Positions 55,101-61,723 of a stretch of 64,000 nucleotides of DNA are shown here, in pieces; position 1 is the first letter of the stretch; every line of letters begins with the position of its first letter. The notes beneath the pieces are model-generated. The model saw only the letters and a list, made by a program, of their open reading frames with translations. It searched no databases and had not been told where the DNA came from. The DNA comes from DATFTE01 sp963840665. Lineage in GTDB: Bacteria > Acidobacteriota > Terriglobia > Terriglobales > Acidobacteriaceae. The stretch is from contig CAWIZO010000002.1 in NCBI GenBank assembly GCA_963840665.1, forward strand, positions 124,001 to 188,000, given 5' to 3'. A program made the translations under genes and the position numbers.

Positions 55101-55602
55101 TGGCATCGCCCAGGTTCGAGGCGCGAACATCTTTTGCCAGTCCGAAGTCGAGCACCTTCACACGGCCTTCGTCGGAAACCATCACATTGGCAGGCTTCAA
55201 ATCGCGATGCACTATGCCTTTTTCATGAGCTGCGGCAAGCGCGTCGCCCAGAGCGCCGGCAATCTCGACGATCTGTTCGAACCCGAGTCCGCCTTGCGGA
55301 ATCAGCTGGTCCAGCGGTAGCCCTTCGACGAGCTGCATGGTGAGGAAATGAACGCCATCGCATTCCTCGACCGAATAAATGGTGACGATGTTGGGATGGT
55401 CGAGTTGGGCCAGTGTCTTTGCCTCGCGGCGAAAGCGCCCCAGGCGCTCGGGATCGTGTGCCATCTCGGCGGGCAGGACTTTGAGCGCTACGTCGCGGCC
55501 GAGTTTCGTGTCGGTGGCGCGATACACTTCGCCCATCCCACCCGCGCCAAGCGACGACTGGATTTGATAGGGACCGAGTTTGCTACCAGGGGTGAGCGCC
55601 AT
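52174..55602 (-). CDS. Cytoplasmic Ser/Thr protein kinase with two tandem TolB-like/TPR modules
   Basis: 1142 residues. PknB-type kinase domain at 10-270: glycine loop GAGGMGEVYR (19-28), Lys41, Glu60, HRDLKPAN (His132-Asp134), DFG (152-154), SPEQ. There is no transmembrane helix. Then two copies of a module of about 420 residues, starting at 311 (EGFWVAVLPFKY) and 731 (EGFWVAVLPIKY). Each has a TolB/adenylate-cyclase-associated region (LADGLSEDTITGLSRFSYLRVIARSST, GARYVMEGSLRQAG) followed by TPR-like helices ending in NPNHPGWYW and RPNFPAV/RPDIC segments. Such modules normally occur once. It is divergent from the stress-like gene upstream and followed by a decayed third module. Confidence 0.92.
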   Translation of the reverse strand: MALTPGSKLGPYQIQSSLGAGGMGEVYRATDTKLGRDVALKVLPAEMAHDPERLGRFRREAKTLAQLDHPNIVTIYSVEECDGVHFLTMQLVEGLPLDQLIPQGGLGFEQIVEIAGALGDALAAAHEKGIVHRDLKPANVMVSDEGRVKVLDFGLAKDVRASNLGDATMTSASQTQVGVVMGTPAYMSPEQTSGRPLDHRTDIFSMGVLLYEMATGHRPFDGSSSAELVSSILRDCPPSVNDSRPDLPSDLARVVRRCLEKDPRHRVQTARDVSNEFRDLARHSSQKVSAAQISTSRGVTGADSGASRTDEGFWVAVLPFKYTGGNTDLKALADGLSEDTITGLSRFSYLRVIARSSTLRYANEIADVRTAGKQLGARYVMEGSLRQAGSRLRLAVQLVDSTSGAHLWAETFDRPFQPDQLFELQDELVPRIVSTVGETHGVLAYSMSETLRNRDPSQLTPYEAVLRAFAYFKHVNTEEHMGARSALEHAVEQAPGNADCWAMLAMLYREENNHGFNVRPDPLGRALSAARRAVDTAPSNHLAHHALASVLFFRREKQAFLSAAQRAMELNPMDGFTLAYMGFLISYSGDWERGCALMEKARSLNPNHPGWYWFPPFFAAYRKGDYESALELALKVNMPGFWRNELALAVTYGQLGERELAHNSARELLAIRPNFPAVAREELEKWWQPELVEQLLEGLRKADIAVDGSAATSKLTRTSDSGSARSASQEEGFWVAVLPIKYAGTSSELNAFADGLSDEIVTGLSRFSYLRVIARGSTAKLADESGDVRVIGKELGARYVMEGSLRQAGTKLRLAVQLVDATTGARLWAENYERTFSPESVFELQDDIAHRIVSTIADMNGALPRSMSEAVRSKPPEQLTPYEAVLRSFGYFERVTPEDLAAARSGLESGLRKAPTYADAWAMLALLCVQDYAQGFELDADSLTSGTAAARRAVEAAPSNPLAHFSLAQALFFQKEFQSFRNEAERTIALNPLDGNSLALLGEFLTYAGDGARGIALSDRAKQLNPNHPGWYWHANFNHAYRNGDYQAALSFVLKNDMASGNWGRYALMAAVYGQLGDRESAGKALRELIRLRPDICSTIKGTAEKWFDPEYCERLLEGWHKAGMKIGEEDAKPGSVTHIRQ

Positions 55603-55750
55603 ACGAGCGCGTAATTATAGCCTGCGCCGCAGGTTCCAGGGGATGCGACGATTTCGGGTGGTTTGTCGGCAACTCGGAAGTGACGGACCGCCATCTGGCA
55701 GGCAATATGCGGTAGTTGGCGAAAAATCTCGATTACGCTCATTGACATTC

Positions 55751-55787
55751 AAAAAGGCGAAACAAAAGCGCTAGCTTGTGCTAACGA
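55751..55787 (+). repeat. Short intergenic repeat, copy 1
   Basis: AAAAAGGCGAA followed within about 15 bases by AGCTTGTGCTA. A related stretch is found at 59231-59267. It lies in the 277-base gap before the kinase, which otherwise shows nothing clear. Confidence 0.4.
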
Positions 55788-55879
55788 TTTATACAGTTGA
55801 GAGGTGCCCATGAGAATTTGGGACGGAAGACCCAGCGTCGGGCGCGATCTATCAATCAAGAATCGTAGTACCCAGCAGC

Positions 55880-56320
55880 CTAGCGGTTTTCCTTCCCCTC
55901 CCGTTCGGACATGAGGGCAGCTATTTTGCACTGCCCATCAACTGCTCTCCAAACGCGCAGGTAGGCCGTCGTGAAATCCCTGTGTTTGCCGTTGGCACGC
56001 TCGTCAAAAGTCAGGTGTTCCGTGCCGTATTCATATGCCATATCGCCGGATGGGGCAGCAACGACGCGATCCGGCCTAAGAGGAGTCGTCTTGGTGTTCT
56101 GGCGACTCTCTTCGACGGTCTTCATGGCGTTGTCGTGGGCGGCTTTCCCCACCACGGGCTGATCCAGCGCTCCAGTGAAATAATAAGCGTCCTCGGCCAT
56201 TGCGTTCACATCGTGTCTGTCGATGAGTGACTTTACCGCGGTCTCAGTGCAGGGGCCGGTCTGTGAGAACGCCTGCGTCACAAAAAGCAACACCATCGCA
56301 ACTGCCATAGCCAAGCGCAT
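55880..56320 (-). CDS. Secreted NTF2/DUF4440-like protein
   Basis: 146 residues from ATG 56320, which has GGAAG upstream and starts a signal peptide (MRLAMAVAMVLLFVTQAFSQ); a longer frame to 56383 is not used. The mature part resembles a SnoaL/NTF2-like cone: VKSLIDRHDVNAMAEDAYYF, VGKAAHDNAMKTVEE, and the beta strands AYEYGTEHLTFD and FTTAYLRVWRAVDGQCKIAALM, where the last is the DUF4440 hallmark. Small-ligand binding or a catalytic cavity is typical, but the function is unknown. Confidence 0.65.
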   Translation of the reverse strand: MRLAMAVAMVLLFVTQAFSQTGPCTETAVKSLIDRHDVNAMAEDAYYFTGALDQPVVGKAAHDNAMKTVEESRQNTKTTPLRPDRVVAAPSGDMAYEYGTEHLTFDERANGKHRDFTTAYLRVWRAVDGQCKIAALMSEREGKENR

Positions 56321-56690
56321 CGGTTCTTCCTTCCTGTAATGGCGCGGCACTTTAAACAAGAATCGCTGGGGAAGCAAGGACAAAGCAAAGCCACCCTAAG
56401 ACCTCACGGGAATGGAGGTTAATACCCACGATGCTTGGCGAAACATCCCCTCTCTAACAATGTCGGCGGTGTCAAGCAGTTTTCGAGCACACGACTGCGT
56501 GCACTCATAGAAGAGCGCCATTTCGCTCTCGTTGAAGGTTTGCGCGTTTCCAACCTGGGCTCGCTTCTAATCGTTGGGGTCAGGAACTCAGTCCGACCCA
56601 GCCATCTCTTCGATCACTAACTGCGATCATGATTACTTGTTCAAACTCCCCGGCTTCGGGGAGCGGGATGCCCAATCATTACGTCGGTGA
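56321..56690. other. Intergenic region next to the IS110 element
   Basis: 370 bases. Holds a hairpin CTCCCCG/CGGGGAG (about 56646-56663) near the transposase end, which may be a terminator or part of the element end, and the left copy of the 9-base direct repeat. No gene. Confidence 0.5.
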
Positions 56691-57833
56691 TTACTGCACA
56701 CCATCGCGATGTCCGGGCTCTCCCGCGTGCGAACCGAGCTTTTGCAACTGGCCGTAGTCGCAGCCCTGACGCCACATCCAGTACAGATGTACCGCCAGCT
56801 TCCGAGCCATCGCCACCTTCGCGATCTTTCTTCCTCGGCGCATGGCCAAGTGGAAGAACTTGCTGCGCCACTCCTGTTGGCTGCGTACCGTAACCTGCGC
56901 CGCTTCCACTAGCAGAAACCGAAGCAGCACGTTGCCTTGCTTACTGATGTGTCCCAGCCGGCGACGATCGCCGCTGGACTCTTCTGTCGGAACCAGTCCT
57001 ACATAACTGGCGATTTGTTTCCCGCAGTGAAAACGTTCCGGCGTTCCGATCACCAACTCGAAGGCCAATGCCGTCAGCGGTCCCACTCCGGGATGGGTCG
57101 CCAAGCACCGCGCCACCGGACGCTTCTCCACTTCCTCTTCCAGCGCTCGAGTCAGTTGCTGGATCTTGGGCGTCAGTTGGTCGAGTAAGTCGAGCAGATC
57201 CTGTCGCCGTCGGCTGGCCCAGGGCGCCAGTGTGATCGATTCCAGTTCCTGTCGGCCGGCTGGCCGCCACAGCGCCTTCTTGCGTCGAAGACCTTCGTTG
57301 AGCGCGACCACATGCAACTGATTCATCACCCTTGTGCGCGTCTGCACCAAACGATGCCGATGCCACAGAAGCTGCCGCAGATCGCGATTCTCGGCGTCCG
57401 GCACCCAGATCCGCGGGAACCGCTCTTCCACCATCAGTCGCAGTAACAGTTGCGCGTCCTGCCGATCGGTCTTCTGCTTCCGCACTCGTTTCGTGCGAAT
57501 CTCGGCGGCATCCCCGATCCACAACTCGAACTGCAAGTCGCACAGCAATCTCTCAAACCAGCGCGAGTGCCCGCTGGCTTCCATCCCCACCCGCGCACTC
57601 AAGTTCTTCTCTTTGAGTTCGCGATAGAACCTTTCGGCTTCTTCGCGATGAGCCAGACGACGTTCTTCTAACTCGCCCGTCTCCGTATTCACCAATGCAA
57701 TTTGCTGGAAGCTCGGATGATAATCACACCCTATAATCAGCATGTTCGGCTCCTTTCCTCCGAGCCCTTTGGTTGGTTTGCGCCTCCAAAGTCTACTCGG
57801 GCCTGGGAGCCGACATTGTTATGGAATCATTAC
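56674..57833 (-). mobile_element. IS110-family insertion sequence (approximate ends)
   Basis: The single transposase gene is flanked by a 9-base direct repeat AATCATTAC at 56674-56682 and 57825-57833. IS110 elements lack clear inverted repeats, so these repeats are only a guess at the limits. The 82 bases from the transposase start to the right repeat, and perhaps some sequence beyond, contain short stems (GGCTC/GAGCC and CTTTGG/CCAAAG) that could belong to a bridge RNA. Confidence 0.6.
56691..57743 (-). CDS. IS110-family transposase
   Basis: 350 residues. The N-terminal RuvC-like DEDD domain has Asp7 (IIGCDYHPS), Glu55 (VGMEASGH), Asp93 and Asp96 (KTDRQDAQLL). The C-terminal domain holds ATHPGVGPLTALAFELVIG, the family hairpin region, and KQIASYVGLVPTEESSGDRRRLGHISKQGN with the serine used in recombination. 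All catalytic residues are present and the frame is intact, so the element may be active. IS110 enzymes are guided by an element-encoded bridge RNA. Confidence 0.95.
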   Translation of the reverse strand: MLIIGCDYHPSFQQIALVNTETGELEERRLAHREEAERFYRELKEKNLSARVGMEASGHSRWFERLLCDLQFELWIGDAAEIRTKRVRKQKTDRQDAQLLLRLMVEERFPRIWVPDAENRDLRQLLWHRHRLVQTRTRVMNQLHVVALNEGLRRKKALWRPAGRQELESITLAPWASRRRQDLLDLLDQLTPKIQQLTRALEEEVEKRPVARCLATHPGVGPLTALAFELVIGTPERFHCGKQIASYVGLVPTEESSGDRRRLGHISKQGNVLLRFLLVEAAQVTVRSQQEWRSKFFHLAMRRGRKIAKVAMARKLAVHLYWMWRQGCDYGQLQKLGSHAGEPGHRDGVQ

Positions 57834-57924
57834 ACTCAAAACCTCTTCCTCGGGTAGCCGGGGCCAATGAGTGGAATCGCTGTTTTCAGAAGTTGCCAAC
57901 AAAAGACAGCGTTGACTCAATCGC

Positions 57925-57953
57925 AGAAAAAAGCCGCCCAGACATGGCGGCTT
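57925..57953 (-). terminator. Intrinsic terminator of the HAF-repeat gene
   Basis: AAGCCGCC (57931-57938) and GGCGGCTT (57946-57953) form an 8-pair stem with a 7-base loop. On the minus strand it is followed by TTTTCTGCG after the stem's own T pair (a run of six Ts). On the plus strand GGTTTTTC follows, so it may act both ways. Confidence 0.8.
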
Positions 57954-58012
57954 GGTTTTTCTAGTATTCTGACGATCCCAACACCCTATGCAAATGCGCT
58001 GCCTGCCATCCG

Positions 58013-58894
58013 CTAAGGCGTCCGGATAAATCCGTGCTCGATGTTCGCGGCATCCACGTAGATGCCGACGATGACACCGCCAGGATTTATCCCAGCCGCA
58101 TCAGAGAAGGTGTCTCCAGGTGGGTCGAACGATGTAAAGACGCCATTGCTCAGCAGAAAAGCGTGTGTGACGTTCCCAGTATCGGTGTATGCCCCTATGA
58201 TGTCACCCTCGGGGTTATTCCCCCCGGCAAACGTAAAGATAGCGCCCGGAAAGTCAATCGTGGTGAACGTCCCGTGATACCGCAAGTATCCGTGAGTCAC
58301 GCCACCACTATCCGTGTAAGCACCGACGACTGCACCGGACGGGTTAACCGTGCTGGCAGTGCTGCTAACTGCTCCGGGTGGATCGAAGCTTGTGAAGGCG
58401 CCTTTCTTGGACACTACGAAGCTGTGGTTAGTGCTACTGTTGCCCGTAGTGCCGCAGGCAGGGTCGGAGCAGTAAAATCCGGACAACTCACCGGAGGGGT
58501 TGAGACCCGTGAGAGTGGTGCCGGCCGCACCTGGGAAGTCCAGCGTTGTGTATTTTCCCTTATCCAGAATGAAACCGTGGCTGACACGGCCTGAGTCGTT
58601 GAAGTCGCCCACGATGACCCCCTGCGGACTGATGAAGTTGGGAACCGTCAATGTGGAGCCCGGAGGATCGAACGACGTGAACACGCCCTTCTTCAAGACG
58701 AAACCATGAGTGACACCAGATGTGTCGGTGTAACCACCGATGTTCGTGCCCTCCGGATTGGGACCGCCGTTTAGAGTGGTGGCAATCGCGCCGGGGAAAT
58801 CGATAGTCGTATACTGTTGCGCCGATGCAGTCGACAATGTTGCAAATGCAACACCGAGAGTGCAGATTACCAGACGTCGATGCAGCTCGGTCAT
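58013..58894 (-). CDS. Secreted HAF-repeat protein
   Basis: 293 residues with a signal peptide ending LSTASAQQ. The body consists of about six repeats of roughly 45 residues alternating YTTIDFPGA or FTSFDPPG with NPxGxIVGxYTDSGGVTHGF, the HAF-type extracellular repeat (Pfam/TIGR HAF family), probably a beta-propeller. Function unknown; common in Acidobacteriota and other soil bacteria. Single gene with its own terminator. Confidence 0.85.
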   Translation of the reverse strand: MTELHRRLVICTLGVAFATLSTASAQQYTTIDFPGAIATTLNGGPNPEGTNIGGYTDTSGVTHGFVLKKGVFTSFDPPGSTLTVPNFISPQGVIVGDFNDSGRVSHGFILDKGKYTTLDFPGAAGTTLTGLNPSGELSGFYCSDPACGTTGNSSTNHSFVVSKKGAFTSFDPPGAVSSTASTVNPSGAVVGAYTDSGGVTHGYLRYHGTFTTIDFPGAIFTFAGGNNPEGDIIGAYTDTGNVTHAFLLSNGVFTSFDPPGDTFSDAAGINPGGVIVGIYVDAANIEHGFIRTP

Positions 58895-59353
58895 GGGTCA
58901 TCCTCCTCTTTAGTTCTTCTTTTTTGCTAATAGTTGGTACGGAGGGCTGTTCAGACGAGTAGTTGCGATACAGGTTGAAGCCCCCCAGTACTTCCTGGGA
59001 TAGCTTTAATCAACTCTCTGACGCTTTTCGAAGGAACTGGCCAACGTCAAGAGAGGAATCGGCGGAAGTCTACACCCAGCACGGATCGTGTCAAGAAGAA
59101 AGGGGTGGAGTCGTTTCGCACTGGCTACGGTGAGGCCTGCCTCAAGAAAACCGACTGCCATCGAGTCAGCGCAACCGTCGCGACGTCTCGGTTACGCCCA
59201 TTGGCCCCAGCACCCGGCTGGTTTGTGGGCAAAAAGGCGAACAGACGGCACAAGCTTGTGCTAGTTAGAAGTCGAGTGGCTTCGTTCGAAGCTTTAGGAG
59301 ATCACTTGGCTCTCTGAATCTTCGCTAGTTCGGATGGGCTCGGACGGACGCCA
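58895..59353. other. Intergenic region with a 14-bp palindrome
   Basis: 459 bases. GCACAAGCTTGTGC (59248-59261) is a perfect palindrome embedded in AAAAAGGCGAACA...CTAGTT, related to the repeat at 55751. No coding frame is convincing. Confidence 0.5.
59231..59267 (+). repeat. Short intergenic repeat, copy 2
   Basis: Shares AAAAAGGCGAA and AGCTTGTGCTA, in the same order and near-equal spacing, with 55751-55787. This copy has the full palindrome. Confidence 0.4.
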
Positions 59354-59812
59354 TCACTTGCCGGTTCGGGCGTCCCATACTGGCTTGCCTTTGTCATCGC
59401 GGAACATGAGCGTGTCCGTTCCCTTCACCAATTCTCGTGCAAGGATTACATCCAAGGTATCCTGCTTTACTTTTGAACCTGTGACCGCGATCTGGTCCCC
59501 TTTGCTAAAACTGATGCCCATTTCCTCCTGAAAGGGTTTGGGGCACACATAGATGTGGACCTTGTCATCTCCGTTCTTGATGATCAGTTCCGTAAAATCT
59601 TTTCTACTCCCTACAGACAGGAGGTTCACCTCGTCGATCACTCCCTTGGTTTTCATCTCCGTGTGAAGGTCATAAATCAGGAGGCCACCAGTTGGGGGCT
59701 GCGGTTTTTGCGAGAATCCGGACGTCGCAGACAAAATCACAAGGAATGGAACCAGGAGAACTACGTGGATGCTTCTGAGTGGCGAGATAATGCGTTTCAG
59801 ACCGAGTGGCAT
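59354..59812 (-). CDS. Secreted hypothetical protein, OB-fold-like
   Basis: 152 residues with a signal segment (IHVVLLVPFLVILSATSGFSQ). The mature part is a small beta-barrel-like domain: HTEMKTKGVIDEVNLLSVGSR, KVHIYVCPKPFQEEMGISFSKGDQIAVTGSKVK and ILARELVKGTDTLMFRDDKGKPVW. The phrase GDQIAVTGSKV followed by LARELVKG and FRDDKGKPVW is found in a family of secreted acidobacterial OB-fold-like proteins often beside c-type cytochromes; no function is established. Confidence 0.6.
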   Translation of the reverse strand: MPLGLKRIISPLRSIHVVLLVPFLVILSATSGFSQKPQPPTGGLLIYDLHTEMKTKGVIDEVNLLSVGSRKDFTELIIKNGDDKVHIYVCPKPFQEEMGISFSKGDQIAVTGSKVKQDTLDVILARELVKGTDTLMFRDDKGKPVWDARTGK

Positions 59813-60205
59813 GACTCCTCCTCGTGTTTACGGAGAAACCGATGCCAAGGCAACGCGCCGTCTAAGTTGGGCACGGCCTGAGAAACACGCATCGGTTTCC
59901 AGTCTTGCCCGAAAACTTCGCTACGATAAGGCCGTCAACTCGGTCGCTTCCTAGAAAGGCAGGAGAATCGTACACCTTCGGGGCTTCTCGGGCCAGTCCT
60001 ATACTGCTTCACCGTCCACCGCGCTCAGCGTCCTTCCGCCCCTCCGAAACCAAATGATTAGTAGGATCTGATCATAGGAGTGACGGTAGAAATCGCGAAG
60101 CCCTCTGGTCTGATCGGCGATGCGCGCTAAAGGCGCATCTTGATATTTGACCAAAAGAAGATCCAGTCGCGCGAATGTCTTCCACACGAACGCCGATGTG
60201 ATTAT
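59813..60205. other. Intergenic region with a long-range inverted repeat
   Basis: 393 bases. GAAACCGATGC (59835-59845) is inverted perfectly as GCATCGGTTTC (59889-59899), 43 bases apart, just upstream of the minus-strand 59354-59812 gene and so possibly in its leader. A 62-residue minus-strand frame (59999-60187) has no ribosome site and is not called. Confidence 0.5.
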
Positions 60206-60697
60206 CTAAGCCAGGGTCTGCCGGAGGTATCCTGCCACGTCGCTAACGAAGCGATGAACCGACACTTCGGCGATGCGGTGGCCGACGATCGCGTTCATGG
60301 TTCTTCCCACGGCGCCGAAAGGTGGTTCGTAAACGCCGGAGAAATCTAACTGCGTTTCGGTCGAGGTCAGCGGGTACACGGAAAGCTCGCCCTTCATGAT
60401 CGGAAACAATCCCGGCATGGTCGCAGCCTCCCATTCCAGCAGCAACCGCGTAGTGGGAGTTGCAGTGGCATCCCCGGTCTCTTCTTCAATGTTTTTAACG
60501 GAAATATTGACGTCGGTCTTCACTCCAATGCCGCCAAAGTCGACGTGCAGTTCCGCGGCAACCGATTGCGCTCGCGACGTAGCCGCCTTCGTAGCCGATT
60601 GGAACACAGTGAGTGCGTTCTGCTTCAACTCATCGCGGACACGGTCATAGGGACGGTTCACATAGTCGTAGCTGCGAATCTCACGTCCAGCACTCAT
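60206..60697 (-). CDS. SRPBCC-like (polyketide-cyclase-type) protein
   Basis: 163 residues from ATG 60697; the longer frame to 60883 adds an unlikely N-terminus. The product has the helix-grip pattern: YDRVRDELKQNALTVFQSATKAA, then RLLLEWEAATMPGLFPIMKGELSVYPLTSTETQLDFSGVYEPPFG, and a long C-terminal helix GHRIAEVSVHRFVSDVAGYL. No signal peptide. Family members bind hydrophobic ligands; the role here is unknown. It is divergent from the succinate dehydrogenase operon across 246 bases. Confidence 0.65.
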   Translation of the reverse strand: MSAGREIRSYDYVNRPYDRVRDELKQNALTVFQSATKAATSRAQSVAAELHVDFGGIGVKTDVNISVKNIEEETGDATATPTTRLLLEWEAATMPGLFPIMKGELSVYPLTSTETQLDFSGVYEPPFGAVGRTMNAIVGHRIAEVSVHRFVSDVAGYLRQTLA

Positions 60698-60943
60698 CGT
60701 TCCGTCCAGCCTGGACGGCCAGTCTTCAAACTGGCAGTCACGAAAACTGTACCATAGCGTGCTCGCACCGGACCGTGCGGCGTCCGCGCTCTCGGGTTCA
60801 CTGTGGGTCCACCGTCTACATGGTTCATCTTCCAAAAACAATGACAATGAATTTCGCTGTATTATGGCTCCGCCCGTTTTCAACCGCCCTCAGGCTGGCG
60901 TTTGATGGCGGAGGCGGGGTCAGTACGAACGCGTGGAGGCTCA

Positions 60944-61723
60944 ATGTCCCAGATTGACGTCCCATTGTCTCGCGCAGGTTTCGGACAGACGCAGCGTGCC
61001 GACAACTGGTGGGTGCAGCCGCTGGTTGTCTTCGTCGGTTTGTCGGCATTCATCGCTTACTCCACGTGGGCTGCTCTGCAGGGGCAGCATTTCAGGTTCG
61101 GACCATATCTCTCACCGTTTTATTCACCTGAATTGTTTGGCCCCGCCCATGAGGCGTGGTTCGGTCCAAACCCGAGTTGGATGCCTGTGTGGGTCAGCGG
61201 GGCGCTGCTCATTCTGTGGGCGCCAGGCGGATTCAGAGTGACGTGCTACTACTATCGCGGGGCGTATTACAAGGCTTTTTGGGCTGATCCACCTTCCTGC
61301 ACAGTGGGCGAACCGCGGAAGACATATCTTGGCGAACGATCGTTTCCTTTGATCCTGCAAAACGTCCACCGGTATTTCCTTTATCTGGCCCTGATATTTC
61401 TCGTAATTCTGGCGCGGGACGTGTGGGACGCGTTTTGGTTCGATGGCCGGTTTGGCATCGGCGTCGGCACTCTCGTCTTATTGACGAACCTGACGCTGCT
61501 GACCTCCTACACTCTCGGGTGCCACTCATTTCGTCATCTAGTCGGCGGTTTTCGTGATCGGTTGGCGAGAGCGCCTGCGCGCAAGCAAGTTTACGATTGT
61601 GTGAGTTGCCTGAACCGGCGCCACATGTTGTTTGCCTGGTGCAGCCTCTTCTCGGTAGCGTTTTCCGATTTGTATGTGCGGATGTGCTCGATGGGTATCT
61701 GGACGGATTGGAGGATCGTCTAG
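60944..61723 (+). CDS. sdhC: Succinate dehydrogenase membrane subunit (mycobacterial Sdh1-like)
   Basis: 259 residues, start ATG 60944 after GGAGG. About five membrane helices (25-45, 83-96, 143-158, 172-190, 228-246). It shows a distinctive arrangement: GGFRVTCYYYRGAYYKAFW (Cys101), PPSCTVGE (Cys119), FPLILQNVHRYFLYLAL (His142), YTLGCHSFRHLVGG (Cys193, His194, His198), YDCVSCLNRRHMLFAW (Cys219, Cys222, His227). It differs from the usual sdhC/sdhD pair and recalls, from memory, the anchor of mycobacterial Sdh1. It transfers electrons from SdhB to quinone. Its stop shares a base with the next start. Confidence 0.85.
   Translation: MSQIDVPLSRAGFGQTQRADNWWVQPLVVFVGLSAFIAYSTWAALQGQHFRFGPYLSPFYSPELFGPAHEAWFGPNPSWMPVWVSGALLILWAPGGFRVTCYYYRGAYYKAFWADPPSCTVGEPRKTYLGERSFPLILQNVHRYFLYLALIFLVILARDVWDAFWFDGRFGIGVGTLVLLTNLTLLTSYTLGCHSFRHLVGGFRDRLARAPARKQVYDCVSCLNRRHMLFAWCSLFSVAFSDLYVRMCSMGIWTDWRIV

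Noticed and set aside
59999..60187. 62-residue minus-strand frame after the SRPBCC-like gene
   Set aside because: Codon use is not implausible, but there is no ribosome site and no family; left unannotated.
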